A stretch of 64,000 nt of DNA from Cystobasidiopsis lactophilus (taxonomy: Eukaryota; Basidiomycota; Agaricostilbomycetes; Agaricostilbales; Chionosphaeraceae). Of this stretch, positions 1-12,067 are shown piece after piece. The position numbers were made by a program, and so were the translations under genes. The stretch covers positions 2,119,883-2,183,882 of the forward strand of contig BCIO01000002.1 of the NCBI GenBank assembly GCA_001599975.1. Direction: 5' to 3'. Each line of letters opens with the position of its first letter. Position 1 is the stretch's first letter. The notes beneath the pieces were generated by a model. The model saw only the letters and a list, made by a program, of their open reading frames with translations. It ran no database searches and was not told the origin of the DNA.

Positions 1-408
1 CTGAAGGACAAGCGCCGGCTCCGCGAAGTGTTCGAGAAGCACGAAATCGAGATGGTTGTCAACTTGGCCAAGTCCCGCGGTCGTGACGTCCTTGATGAGG
101 ACTACGTGGCGCGCAGGTGAGTACTTTTTGCTCGTCGGCTGTCTCCTGCATTTTGTCTGACGGGTCTTGCTCTTCCAGGAACTGTGTTGATTTTGGCCTG
201 CCTCTCTTCAACGAAGCGCGCACTGCAAATCTGTTTGTCGGAGCCTTGACGAAGCGCATGTCTAGCTTTGGTGGTCTGCCTGGCTACATCGAAGGGCGTG
301 AGCTCAACGAAGTCAAACCCTGGAGCAGCGTGAGGCTTCCCTTAGCTTCCACACCCAGTCCTTTACTGACTCTCATTTATCTCATTGCAGTTCGCGGGCT
401 ATGTGTAG
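1..408 (+). CDS. CPA2: Carbamoyl-phosphate synthase, arginine-specific large subunit (3' end only)
   Basis: Only the last ~100 residues are in the window; the 5' part lies upstream. Three exons join cleanly: 1-116, 179-329 and 391-408, with introns 117-178 and 330-390 (gtgagt...cag and gtgagg...cag). The protein reads ...MVVNLAKSRGRDVLDEDYVA, then RRNCVDFGLPLFNEARTA, and ends in KPWSSFAGYV and TAG. This is the C-terminal MGS-like regulatory domain of carbamoyl-phosphate synthase. The NLA..RG, DEDY..RR and VDFG.PLFNE pattern fits the fungal arginine-pathway enzyme better than the URA2/CAD form, which would continue into aspartate transcarbamoylase. The enzyme makes carbamoyl phosphate from bicarbonate, glutamine-derived ammonia and ATP, in mitochondria or cytosol depending on species. 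The assignment rests on the tail only, so a URA2-type relative is a weaker alternative. Confidence 0.72.
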
Positions 409-662
409 TTAGAATTGATGCATTGAGTAGACTTGATAATTTTGCCACCGATCAAACCCTTCGGGCTTTAGTCCCAGCGCGCGGTACAACAATTCGCGTC
501 TCGGCCTTCTCGACTTGTTGAGCTCTGGAGCCTAGAAAGGTGGCAAGCGTAAAAAGCAGACCCCGCTCCCACTTGTCCCGGAAAAGTTGAAGAGCGAGAT
601 TTTTTGTGCGCACGCTGCTCGCTTCTCAGCTTGCTCCCATACCGCTTCGTACATCTATAGAA

Positions 663-3325
663 ATGGCTTCTGACACCTCGTCCAACCCCCCTGATTTGGT
701 TGTAAGCGAGCTCTGGGCTGCCCTTTGGCGTTGCGGCAGCTCACCTAAAATTTTTCACGCAGGATGCCAATGCGACCGTCGACGGCGCCAGCGACGAGGT
801 GAGCGTTTGCCAAGCCGTCAGGGATGCCTTCCAACTGTTCTCGTAAAGTTCAACGGAGCTATCGGTATCGATCTCGGGTGCGTTGGCGTCTGAATTGGTC
901 CTCTTCTTTGCGCTCAATATTTCTTCTGCAGGACGACTTACTCCTGTGTCGGTGAGCGGCGGCGGTGACTGCAACGTTGCTCAAAGGTCTGACTCTTTGC
1001 TGCTCAGGCGTGTGGCAAAACGACCGAGTGGAAATCATTCCCAACGACCAGGGCAACGTACAGTCTTCTGCTCATTAAATTTTGCCAGGTTGCGACTGAC
1101 AGCTTGCCCTCCAAACAGCGCACAACGCCTTCTTATGTCGCATTCACCTCGGAGGAGCGTTTGATTGGTGACGCCGCCAAGAACCAGGCCGCAATGAACC
1201 CCAAGATGACCGTCTTCGATGTGCGTTCATGCGCATTAATTCGCGCCTTGTTCGTCGACTGACGCCCTTTTCACTCTGAACAGGCTAAGCGTCTGATCGG
1301 TCGCCGTTTTGATGACCCCGAGGTCAAGAAAGACATGAAGCACTGGCCTTTTGAGGTCATGTAAGAATTTTTTGTTTGCCCGCCTGCAGCCGCCCACTGA
1401 GCGGTCGACGTTCGCAGTGACAAGGATGGCTCGCCTTCCATCCAAGTTCAGTACCTCAACGAGACCAAGGTCTTCACGCCTGCCGAGATCTCCGCCATGG
1501 TCCTGGCCAAGCTCAAGGAGACTGCCGAAGCCAAGTTGGGCAAGACCGTCAAGAAGGCCGTCATCACCGTTCCTGCTTAGTGCGTTGACTTTTCGATTCA
1601 GACAAGCTGCACCCTCCTGAACATGCGGGCCCACAGCTTCAACGACTCGCAGCGCTTGTCGACCAAGGATGCCGGTCTCATCGCTGGCCTCGATGTTCTC
1701 CGTATCATCAACGAGCCCACCGCCGCTGCCATCGCTTACGGCTTGGATTCTGCCAACCAGAAGGCAAAGGCTGAGCGCAACGTGCTCATCTTCGATCTGG
1801 GAGGAGGCACTTTCGATGTCTCGTTGCTTTCTATCACCGGTGGCGTCTTTGCCGTCAAGGCCACTGCTGGTGACACCCACTTGGGTGGTGAAGAGTTCGT
1901 TCACATTCCACGCCGCTCCTATTCTTTGGCTCATCCAGGCTGCTCGCTCTCTAGTTTCGACAACGCCTTGTTGGACCACTTCAAGGCCGAGTTCAAGCGC
2001 AAGCAGAACCTCGACATTGAGGGCGATGCCCGCGCTCTCCGAAGGCTCCGCAGCGCTTGCGAGCGTGCCAAGCGCACCCTGTCCAGCGTTACCCAGACCA
2101 CCATTGAGGTCGACTCCCTCTTCCAGGTCAGTCGCTAGACCTCACTGGCACTTGCGTTCTTGTCTCACTGCTTGGTCTTCACAGGGCACCGACTTCTCTG
2201 CTTCTATCTCGCGCGCCCGTTTCGAAGAGATCAACGCCGCCACCTTCCGCTCCACCATCGACCCCGTCGACAAGGTGCTCAAGGACGCCAAAATGGACAA
2301 GGCCAAGGTCGACGATATCGTCCTCGTTGGTGGCTCCACCCGTATCCCCAAGATCCAGTCCCTGGTTTCCGACTACTTCGGTGGCCGCCAACTCAACAAG
2401 TCCATCAACCCCGATGAGGCCGTCGCCTACGGCGCAGCAGTCCAGGCCGCCGTGCTCACCGGTCAAACCTCCGAAAAGACTCAAGACCTGCTCTTGCTCG
2501 ATGTCGCCCCGCTTTCCCTCGGTGTTGCCATGCAAGGCGACATCTTCGCTCCCGTCGTCCCCCGCAACACCCCCATTCCGACCAACAAGTCCCGCACCTT
2601 CACCACCGTCGAGGACAACCAAACCACCGTCACCTTCCCCGTCTACGAGGGCGAGCGCGTCACTTGCAAGGAGAACCGCTTGCTCGGCGAGTTCGAGCTG
2701 TCCGGCATCACTCCCCAACCCCGTGGCCAGGCCGAGCTTGTTTGCACATTCGAGGTGGACGCCAACGGTCTGCTCAAGGTCAGCGCGCAAGACCGCACTT
2801 CCGGCCGCAAGGCAAACATCACAAGTCAGTCCCGCTTGCCTCCTTTTTTGCTCTGGTGCTCCTCGCTGACTTTGCAACCCAGTCACCAACTCTGTCGGCC
2901 GTCTGAGCAGCACCGAGATTGACGAGATGATCGCCAACGCCGAAAAGTTCAAGCAGTCTGACAAGGACTTCTCCGAGAAGCACCAGGCCAAGCAGGAGCT
3001 GGAGACTTGTGCGTTTGGCCATGGCCTGCGCCTCTCCAATTTTCAGTATAGTGAACTGATGCCATCCGTCCAGATATCTCGACCGTTGAGGCCACCATCG
3101 GCTCACCCGACTTCACATCAAAAACGCGAAAGGGCCAAAAGTCCGCCGTCGAGTCTCAACTCGCTGTAGGTTCCTTTCCTGCCTTCACAGGAAGTGCACG
3201 GCTTGACGAGCATCGCATAGGCCGCTTTGGAGAAGCTCGAGGTGGAGGATGCCACCGCGGACGACCTGCGCAAGTCGCACCTTAACCTGCGCCGCTCGCT
3301 GCAGAAGGCGATGAGCTCTCGTTAA
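663..3325 (+). CDS. SSB1: Ribosome-associated Hsp70 chaperone, SSB type
   Basis: About 14 exons and 13 short introns give a full-length Hsp70 of about 620 residues. The protein starts [13 protein letters not shown], followed by an acidic stretch and the ATPase start [19 protein letters not shown]. Visible marks are [47 protein letters not shown] and [13 protein letters not shown] in the nucleotide-binding domain. The substrate domain holds [18 protein letters not shown] and [16 protein letters not shown]. The end is LQKAMSSR, the ending of yeast Ssb proteins, with no EEVD (cytosolic SSA) and no HDEL (BiP). SSB binds nascent chains at the ribosome with the RAC co-chaperones. About 27 residues precede GAIGIDLG, longer than in yeast Ssb1, so the first two small exons are the least certain part. 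Start chosen at the ATG 663, the only one joining in frame. Confidence 0.93.
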
Positions 3326-3801
3326 ACCACCAAAACCAGTACTGCCTCTTTCTTGGACCCTTCACTGCTAGCGGGCGAAGTTGGGCACGCAGCAAGGAGC
3401 ATATCTCCTTTTTCTTTTTTTGTGCAACGAGTTCCCTCTATCCGCTCTTAGCCCAACTCCTTTGCTTTCCCCGACGTGAGCAGAATCTACCGTCCTCATC
3501 ACTTGAGCCTCCTTGCCCGTGGTGGCCTTTTGAGGGATCGTCGTGGGTCCAATGGCTGAGCGCAGCGGACCCAGCCTGGCCCTGACTTGCCGTCGGGCTG
3601 TCTTGCTGCCCTGTTGCCACTTCACTCGTTGCCCGCTCGGTGGTGGCTAAGCTCGTAATGTAGACCTCGGAGAGGTTCAGGGGTTGATAACGAGCCTATT
3701 TGCTTTCAGACTGCCGCCACCGCGAAAGCGATGAGAAAGTTAAACACCCACAGTAAGAAGCCGGCTTGCGCTGAGGGCAGCATTCCATCCAGAGTGGGAA
3801 A
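3326..3801. other. Convergent intergenic region (SSB / DHA2 transporter)
   Basis: This 476-bp stretch lies between the stop codons of two convergent genes. It holds T-rich runs near 3400-3420 that could serve as 3' processing signals. I see no conserved coding pattern; the small open frames here lack family features. Confidence 0.5.
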
Positions 3802-6178
3802 CTAGACCGCAGACTCCTCCTCCTTGCCGTGGTGCTTGCGTTCTTCGCGCTTGAGCTTCTTGGCTTCCAGCCACTCCTTGGCCGCTTCTTGCTGTTGCTT
3901 GTCGTCTTCGCGCTTGAGCGTGACCTCCCGCATAGTCACAGCGGCCACCAGAGTTCTGCGCCGAAGATAAGCTGCTGGCCATTCGGGTCGATGGCAGAAT
4001 GACGCTTACGCCAGGCCAGAAAGGCCGGTGCACATGAGCCAGAGGATTCTAAACCCATTTCGGTAGCCCTGTTGCACTTGAGCCACCTGTTCTGGGGTGT
4101 AATCGCCAGTGTTGATGGTCAGCGGGTTGTCGAAAATGGCTGCAAGGATCGAGGTGTCCAAAGGGGCCTCACGGCGCACTGCTGCAGTCAAAATCGTACT
4201 CGCGATCGCCAGGGCTCTGAATACTCATGTGAGGTTTGCGCTAATTAAGATGTTGCCACCTACAGCGTGCCGAACAGCATTCTGATGAAGTTTCGCATAG
4301 CCGTCGCCACACTCATGTCTCTTCTGGGAACGCCTGCTTCTGTATTCATGTCCAATTAGACGCGTTCTTGAAGGGTGAGGGATTGACTGACGAATAGCAA
4401 TAATTGTAGTCTGAAAAGTCTGTCCTGCACCGATGCCGGTTAAGAGAAGCAGCCCGACCACCTCCGCAGTGCTAGAAGCGCGGTCGAGCAAGGACAGGCA
4501 TCCCAGCCCCACCGTCCACATAGCGAAGCCTCCCGTTATAATCCATTTGTAATGGCCGGACCATGAGACGGCAAGGCCACTGTCGAGCTGTCCTGAACTC
4601 TGTCTGACGAGAGAGCGGGTAAATGCACTTACGCGACAAAGCTGACAACGACCATGGTCACGATCAACGGAAGCATCAAAACGCCGGCTCGTATGGGACT
4701 GGACCCCTTGAGAACTTGAAAGTAAACCGGCAGCTCTACAACAAGCGCGTTAGGGCCGCATCGACCCGGAAAACTGCCCCCCGTGCTCACCAAACATTTG
4801 GATGTAGAACACAAACCCATTGGCAGCCGTGATGAAATAGCAGCCTGACCGATCCACAGTTTGGAAGAGGTGAATTGGCACGATTGGGAGTGCAGCGCCC
4901 TTCCACTCCCAGCAAAGGAAGGCGACCGCGAGCGCGATTCCGAGAAACAGAGGCGCAAGCACTCGGGCAGAAGTCCATTCCACGGACGGGCCTGCTTGCG
5001 TCAATCCTAGCAGAAGCAAGATTGACGCAACCAAGACAAGCACAGCGCCCAGATAATCGACTTTCGCCAGCTTGGACTTCGCAGATCCTTTAACGTGCTT
5101 CAAAGGTAGCTTAAAGGCGATCACAGCGAAAGCAACAGCGCCAAGGGGAACTGTCGCTCAAGATCAGATTGTCTACGCGGTCGATTCAGAGGATGACCGC
5201 ACGGTTTATCCAGAAACCAACACGCCACGAGGTTTTTTCGCCTATAGCCCCTCCTATCAACCTTGATTGCAAGTCAGCGCTTGCTCGGGTCAAAGAAAGC
5301 GACCAAACTCACGGTCCCATACCATTGGATAGCCTTAAGTCGTCCTGAGTTAGTGTCGCTTGGAAAGATCAAGGAAGCCAAACTTACACTACACAGAAAG
5401 ACAAAATCCCTTGGTACTTCCCGCGATCTTTGAGGGAGACCACATCGGAGACGACTGGATTGCGCCGAATGAGCTCTGGTGGCGACCAGTGAAAGAACCC
5501 GACCCACTGATCATGGTCAGCGAGATAATGGCACCTCCGCCGATGCCTTGGAAGGCTCGGAAGACGATCAACTGGATCATGGTGTGGGCTAGCGCACACG
5601 CCAAAGATGCCACCCAGAATATCGCGATGCTGGCTAGCATGACGCGCTTTCTTCCGAAGATATCGCTCCATCGACCAATGATGGGCTGAAAAGCGGTACT
5701 GGTGAGCAGGTATGAAGTGGCCACCCATGAGGACATCTGGCCGCCGTTGAAAGACGCCGAGATGGTGGGCAAAATATTCTTTGAGAAGAGACCACCGAAT
5801 TAGTGGCTGCTGCTTGCCCGCTGTGTGCACCTGGCTCACCGCTATTAGAGTCTGATCAAGCAAGGATAACATGATCGACAGTGCCAAGCCGACGAAGACG
5901 AGGATGACTTGATTCGTAGGCAGGAGGTTCGTTTGCTCCTGCAAGGAGACCACCTTTCGAATAGCGTCTCCGGCCACTGCTTGCGCGCTCTCCCCATCTT
6001 CCAATGGAATGTCTGGAGCCTTGGGCTCTGCGGTGATGGCGGCCGGCGTCCCGAAAACATGTAGCGCTTCAACAGGCAATGCGTCCCGCTTGACCTCGGT
6101 TTCTTCAAATTGCCCCAAAGTAGTGGTGTCGATTCCCGGCGACCCTGTTGGTCTTGTTGGACTTGATTGTTCGGTCAT
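3802..6178 (-). CDS. MFS drug:H+ antiporter-type transporter (DHA2, 14 TM)
   Basis: The start ATG is 6178-6176 (MTEQSSPTRPTGSPGI) and the stop is at 3802-3804 after a charged tail ...REERKHHGKEEESAV. A ~100-residue cytosolic N-terminus precedes TM1. The family motifs are clear: LSIMLSLLDQTLIAV at TM1, then GRWSDIFGRKRVMLASIAIF (motif A), VFRAFQGIGGGAIISLTMI, and later LLLLTGIGAGQTFQTTIIAI. Several hydrophobic segments follow (DYLGAVLVLVASILLLLGL, GVLMLPLIVTMVVVSFVAG), consistent with the 14-helix DHA2 layout. Proteins of this family export drugs, toxins or metabolites across the plasma membrane by proton antiport; the substrate cannot be read from sequence. The gene is split by roughly 8-10 short introns, some placed only approximately. 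It is divergent from the neighbouring amidase, sharing a 215-bp promoter. Confidence 0.85.
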
Positions 6179-6393
6179 ATGATGCTGGTGTAGGGTGTAG
6201 GAGGACTCGAGAGAGAGGCAGAACGACCAGCCGAAGGCACTGTGCCGCGCATCGACACGCGTGAAGCAAAAGCCGAACTCAGCCGTGCCGACTCTCAGAG
6301 CTCTGCAGAGGACCGGCAACCAGCAAACGAATTAGCCGCGTTATCTTGAAGTGCGCCGCTCAAAAGCTTTTGACCGGACCGTGCGATTTTTAA
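6179..6393. promoter_or_regulatory. Divergent promoter with one GATA-factor motif
   Basis: This 215-bp spacer lies between the start codons of the DHA2 transporter (minus) and the amidase (plus). TTATCT at 6341-6346 is the reverse of AGATAA and matches the fungal nitrogen GATA consensus HGATAR. A single match is weak evidence. It is noted because amidases are typically under nitrogen control. Confidence 0.4.
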
Positions 6394-8545
6394 ATGACCA
6401 TGACGCCGCCGCTGCCTGATCTCTACGAGGCATCCATCTCGGAACTCCAAAAAGGCCTGCAAGAGGGCGCATTCACAAGCGTGATTCTCACCAAGGTGGG
6501 TTTTGGAGCACATTGTGCGACCGGCTGGTGTTGACTGTCAGAGAAGGCCTACTTGGCTCGCATTGAAGAAGTCAATCGCATCCTGCGTCCCGTTATATGC
6601 ACCAAGTGAGATCTCGTCGTAGAAGCTAGATTTGATTCCTAACAGCAAGTTGCCAGTCCGCATGCCTTGGAGGCGGCCGCGCAGGCCGACGCCGAACGCA
6701 AGTCTAGCGCTCCTGGCACTTTGAGCCCTCTGCATGGCATCCCCATCTTGGCGAGTTTCGCATTGCTTGCACACCTGTTCAGTCACTGATCAGTCTTCAC
6801 AACCCAGATCAAAGACAACATTGCCACCCGAAAGGAAGATGGCATGCCCCTTACTGGGGGAGCTCATGTCCTTGAACACGCGTTTGCCAAGGATGACAGC
6901 TTTGCCGTCAAAAGGCTCCGAGAACGCGGTGCCCTCTTCCTGGGCAAAACGAACCTGTCCGAGTTTGCCAACTTCCGAAGCCGGCGCGGCCTGCCTTGGG
7001 GGTGGTCTTCATTAGGAGGCCAGACGAGCGGTGCCTACTACAAGGGCGGTTGTCCCGCTGCAAGCAGCTCAGGTATGCAATGGCTGGTGTCCAAAACAGG
7101 GCAAGTTTAAGAGCAAGATTTCAGGCTCGGGCGTTGCAACCTCAGTCGGACTTTGTAGCGCCAGCCTGGGAACCGAAACTTGCGGAAGGTGGGTCTCTGT
7201 TGCTAGATCCGTGTTCAGCATGTCTAATTATGCCGATTCGCCAGCGTTGTCTATCCCTCAAGTAATTCGAACTTGGTCGGCGTTCGCCCAACGATTGGCT
7301 TGGTCTCGCGCACTGGCTGCATTCCCGTCAGTAGCTATCTCGGTACGATGCTTCTCCGCCTTTTTTGGAGGCTCCGAACTCACCACCTTGACAGACTCGA
7401 TTGGCCCAATGGCTAGATGCGTCCGAGATTGCGCTCTCCTGATGGAGAGCATTACCGGCCCTGATCCTGCCGACTCACACTCACTCTTGCAGCCAACCTC
7501 AGTGCCCGAGTACAGTAAGCTGCTCGATGCCGGTGCTCTCAACGGCAAACGCCTGGGCTTTCTGCGGGAGCAATTTCAAGCCGATCCAGCTTCTAAAATG
7601 CCCGCGGTGTTGGAGCCTGTCTTCCAGCAAGCCATCCAAGATCTACAAAAGTGCGGCGCTACCGTGGTGGACGTCAGGCTGAGCGGCGATTGGCACGCCT
7701 TGAACGACAACGACAGCCTGCCGGCCAGATACTGTCGCTCTTCTGACTGCAAAGAGGAGATGGCCGAATTTCTGGAGTCTTTCCTTGCTGTGTGAGTGTT
7801 CGTCGTCGGAGATATGGACCTATTCTCACATGTGGCGCGCAGAAACCCAAACAACGTCAAGTCTCTGTCCGACCTCTGCGACTTTGTGGCTGCGACTCCA
7901 GCGGCTCGTCCCAAGGGATACGAGGACCAGACTCAGATGCTGGCAGCATTGGAGAGGCCTCCTCGGGCAGAAGATCCGCTATACCAACAGTACCACCAGT
8001 CTTACATCGATGCAGCTCGTAAAGCCATTGTGATGTGCTTGAAGGTAAGCTCCCTCGCGCTTTCATGTGTTTAAAGCTCATCTAACATCGAACAGGACAA
8101 CCATTTGGATGCCCTCATCTTTCCGGACGCCTCAGCGTATGCTCTTTCGGGAAAGGCAGGCTTTCCCCAGGTCATCGTGCCCATGGGGTTCTTCCCGCCG
8201 GAGACACCAATCATCCCAGTCTTGAACGAGTCGGTCACCCCGGCGGTCCCTTTTCCCCAGCCGTGCGCCGCTTCCCTTGTTCGCGGCAGCCACACACTCA
8301 CGGTGTTGGGAGAGCAGAACTTATATCCAGTATCCTGGCCGACCTGTTGGCTTGACATTTGCTGCAGAGGCGTACAGCGAAGGCAAGCTCATGTCGTTTG
8401 GTAAGCGCGATCAGCAGACCATCGGTGGCGACTCTGAACTCCCTTGCGAGCAGCTTTTGCATACGAGCAGCAGACCCACCATCGGCTGGGGCGTCGAGCT
8501 TACTCAGAAGCTATCCCCAAGACTCAGATCAAGGATTTTCTGTAG
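6394..8545 (+). CDS. Amidase signature family hydrolase
   Basis: About 10 exons encode an amidase of roughly 550 residues, starting MTMTPPLPDLYEASISELQK and ending AIPKTQIKDFL. The Ser-cisSer-Lys triad can be traced: Lys in HGIPILIKDNIAT, the Gly/Ser-rich loop CPAASSSGSGVATSVG (spliced), and the nucleophile region GTETCGSVVYPSSNSNLVG. The canonical loop reads GTETDGS, so the D-to-C change is a small oddity. GLVSRTGCIP and DSIGPMARCVRDCALLM are also typical. The C-terminus PVGLTFAAEAYSEGKLMSF plus an AYEQQTHHR segment is family-like. The enzyme hydrolyses a carboxamide to acid and ammonia; the substrate is unknown. One intron (6751-6807) starts with GC instead of GT. The gene follows the DHA2 transporter divergently and converges on the amine oxidase. 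Confidence 0.88.
6751..6807 (+). other. Non-canonical GC-AG intron in the amidase gene
   Basis: Conservation requires HGIPIL to join IKDNIAT. The only in-frame join uses ATC TTG|gcgagt at 6751 and aacccag|ATC ending at 6807. The donor is GCGAGT, the usual form of GC-AG introns. No GT donor nearby keeps the frame and the catalytic lysine. Confidence 0.75.
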
Positions 8546-8773
8546 TTGATCCACGCGCTTCCTCATAAGACGCAGCAGAGCAAGCAATAATAATGACCAC
8601 GATAACTGGCCTCCCTTTGTCCAGACGCCACCCACATGCACTTATCGTCTGCTGAGGTCTGAAGCACCGCGTCACATTCTAACTCCCCGAAACGAAGGGA
8701 AGCATTGATTTCAAAACCACTTGGGCATGCGAAGGACTTCGAACGGCGAAAAGCCAAACCCTAAAAGAAACAC

Positions 8774-11700
8774 TCAAAGCTCCTCTTCGATGATGCTACC
8801 AAACCCATGCTGCATTTCGGCCTGCAGGCGCATCTGTCTAACAGATAGGGCTGGCGATAGGGTGCCGTCCTCTTCGTAGGAGATAGTGCCCGTGTAAGTG
8901 AGCGGCTGTTGCTTGGCCGGCAAGCAGGACGACGGGATGATGTCTCCCTTGGTCTCCCACAGAGCGCCCGGTTCGGGGGCGTTGAGGATGACGGCGTTGA
9001 GAGAGTCGATGGAGACGTCGTAGTCGAAGAAATTCCAGGGCGTGAGCAAGATGGACGAGGTGGCGAGGTTGGTGAGCGTGTGTGGCACATCTTCAGACCG
9101 AGGAATGTGGTGAGTGGCAAGATTCAGCCAGGCGACAATGTCCTCCTGCACCATACTCTCGCCATCGAAGAATTTGCTGAAATCCACTGGCGGGTCGCCC
9201 GGCAAGTGGCTGTTCCACAGGGAGCTCGACCTGTTCCGCCGACTCAATACAACTGGCGCCGGCAAGTGAAGGGTGTGCAAGTGACTTACACAGGTTCTGT
9301 GTCTTTGCGGACGGTGACGCCCAGATTGTGCTTCGCCCAGTCCATGTTCTTTTCCGTGCGCTTGGAGTCGGGGTTCGTCAAATGAAAGCCGTGAACACCA
9401 GCGTGGATGGCATAGCCACGAGACACGCCCCAGCGATTCTTGGCATCCTCGTTGGTGACGACGTACACGCCCTGGCCGTTCTTGAAGTACTCCAGTTTGG
9501 ACTCGGTCTCGACGGTTCGGCGAACGACCTTTTGCTGTATGACGTCTTCGCCCCAGTCGTCCATGAACCAAGGCTGGTTGCTAGTCTCCAGCTCCAGTGT
9601 AGTAGCGATGAGCGAGTTGCGGCGGCCAGCGACATCAAAGTCGACCTGTGAATAGTACAGACGACGGAATTCAATTTTGCTTTCCCAGATGTCAGAAAAG
9701 ATTAGAGAGCGCACCTTGTAGTTGATGACATGGTCGTGCAAGCTGCCGATGGTTGACTGCTGAATGCGGTTGCCAAAGTCGCTCGCATCTTTGTCGTTGC
9801 CGTTGTAGTGTCCACCCCAGAGGTAGCCTGAGGCGCTGACTCGGATCTCAATCGAGCCGTCGAGCTGAAATGTGTAATCAAATCTGGAAGTCCGATTCAG
9901 CTCGCGGCTGGCGGAGACGGGTGCTGACACCTACAGGTAGTCGTAGCTAAGAGTCCAATTCAGCTTGCAGCACGCGGACAGAGTGCAAGAGTGGCCACCT
10001 ACTTTCCCATGGTTGAGATGCTGCGGATGGTAAGCTCGTAGCCCTTCACAGCGCCCATCTCCGACTTCATCCAGCCTGTGTGGCGACTGAGGGGTTTGCC
10101 AGAGTCCTTCTCGAACACGCAGATAGCATTCAGCCGAGTCGTGGTGCCGGTGATGGTGTGGATAGTAGCTGGAAGGTAGAGCGCATCAGCAGGGCAGTCA
10201 TAGCCCCTCATCAGCTCCCGGACGTTTTCGCCCATCATGATGGCGCCGTCTGCCATGTCGTGAGCTCGACGTGGTCATATTCGCGAGGTGCGCTCTAATC
10301 AACATACCCAAGAAGACAGTGGAGGCCTGCGTTGGATCATTGCCAGAGTACTGGGCCTGCGACGAACTGAGCATTCTCGTCTTCGCCACTTCTTTCCGAT
10401 GTAGACGTACCATAGCTTCCTGGGGCACAATCTCGTAGATGATACGCTCGTCGTTGAACCGGATGTCTCGCAAGTTCACGCCCCTGCCCGACAGCGATGT
10501 CAAGAACAGCAGGTTGGGGCCCGCAGCGACAATCAACGCACATTTGAGCTGGTTGCTCTGTTTAGCCATTGATTCTCACGCGGCAGAGAAAGTAGAGCCT
10601 TACCTTCAAAGTTGAGAAAGAACGACCAATCCATCCAAGTCAAATAGTTCTCATCGTGGTTGAAGCGGAAACGAGGGCCATCAAACTTGCGCTTTCTTTG
10701 TCAGGATTTTCGATGACACGGAGTAAGGTAGGGTACTAACGGCAACGGATTTGGGACCGGCACGGTCGTCGAGGTCCCGAGCTTTGCCCTGATGCTCTCT
10801 CGTCGACCAACCATAGGTCTGATCGGGCTTGGCAAACTTCTTGAGGCTTCCATCGTGATAGGCGGCGGCGAAGCTATCGATGCTGTCGTACACTTGCTTG
10901 CCGTAGACCGCGCGAAGCAGCTTCCATTGGCCAGGATCGGTGCCCGAAACGTCCACGTAGAGGAAGAAGCCTGCATCGCGTTTTGAGAAACAAGATGCAC
11001 CTTTGCAACAATTGCCTTACCGACTTGGTGGAGGTAGTGACCGCTCAAATTGAGCTTGCCAGGCAACCAAAAGCGGCGCCACTCGCCGTCGTAACTAGCC
11101 GGGGCATTGGCAGCAAAGATCAAAGTGTCTGCCGACATGTACAAAGGTGTGTCAACGCGACTCGATTATAAGAAAGGGTTCTCCTTACCATTGGCATAGC
11201 CAGCAGACTGGGCGTTGAACAAGTCCATCGTGATGTCAGCGATGGGGCGCATCAACTTGCCCACGAACTTGGCCAGCTCTTGGATATCTGCGGGGCTCAT
11301 CACGGCTCGAGCTGCGGTACGATCAGCCACTGCAGTGAGCGAGAGGAGGAGGAGCCAAAGGGCGCACCATTGAACGGCACATCTGGCCGGTGGTAGTTTT
11401 CCACAAGCGCGCGCACGGTCGTTTCAGGTCCGATAGGAAGGGGACCAATGGCATAGTCCTTGATGATAGGCTCGTTGAAAGCACCGTGTTGAATAGCAGC
11501 CTGAACACGCCACCTTGGTCAGCACCACCCGGAAGAAACAGCCGCGTTGGACGACGTACTCGAGCATATCGAGCAGGCTTGTCGGCGCCGTGGTCCAGAT
11601 AAGCAAGTGCAGCCGACTTTGGTGGCGCATAGTTCTCGAGCAAGATGATAATGTTGTCGGAGAGCTTGGACGCCCGACCGGCAGTCAAATTGAACCCTTG

Positions 11701-12067
11701 CTCGGGCTCATGCAGCCATTTGCGGATGGCAATGGCCTCCTTCTGGTCTAAATTCTTCCAGAGATCTGGTGATTTAAAGTGAGCAGCGCATCTTGGATAA
11801 GATCGTTTCTCGGGCCTTACTCTTCCGAGGAGCAGTCACATGAAGGGGATCAGGGCTGGGGCAAGTATCGATGGTGGAAATGTTGACCAGAGGGCTTGGG
11901 ATAGAAAGGTACCGGTGCATTGAAAACAGAGCCAAAGCCAGAGGCAGGGAAGCGGCCAGCAAAATTCGCGACCAGCTGTCCAGAGGCTTTCGCCTCTTCG
12001 GCTGAACCACCTCTATGACATCCAATGGTTTCTCCAACAGCAAGTACGCAGAGTCCGAGTTGCGCAT
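8774..12067 (-). CDS. Copper-containing primary amine oxidase, N-terminally membrane-anchored
   Basis: The start ATG is 12067 (MRNSDSAYLLLEKPLDVIEV) and the stop 8774-8776 after FGSIIEEEL. Residues ~35-55 form a membrane segment (SRILLAASLPLALALFSM). Splicing yields STMGNYDYLFDYTFQLDG, the NYDY site whose first Tyr becomes the topaquinone cofactor. Further signatures are the HxH copper ligands in SLHDHVINYKV and the third ligand region LATHHIPRSEDVP. The C-terminus holds DFSKFFDGESMVQEDIVAW and SSILLTPWNFFDYDVS. These enzymes oxidise primary amines to aldehyde, ammonia and H2O2. Most fungal relatives are soluble or peroxisomal; the anchor suggests a secretory or cell-surface location (inference). 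It is divergent from the aldo-keto reductase. About a dozen introns are needed, and the N-terminal half is the less certain part. Confidence 0.87.

Noticed and set aside
1236-1979. 247-codon open frame on the minus strand
   Set aside because: It lies wholly antisense to the SSB Hsp70 exons. Long antisense frames arise from the biased codon use of that gene.
5384-6319. 311-codon frame extending the DHA2 transporter upstream of 6178
   Set aside because: There is no conserved sequence before MTEQSS. The later part of the frame runs through introns.
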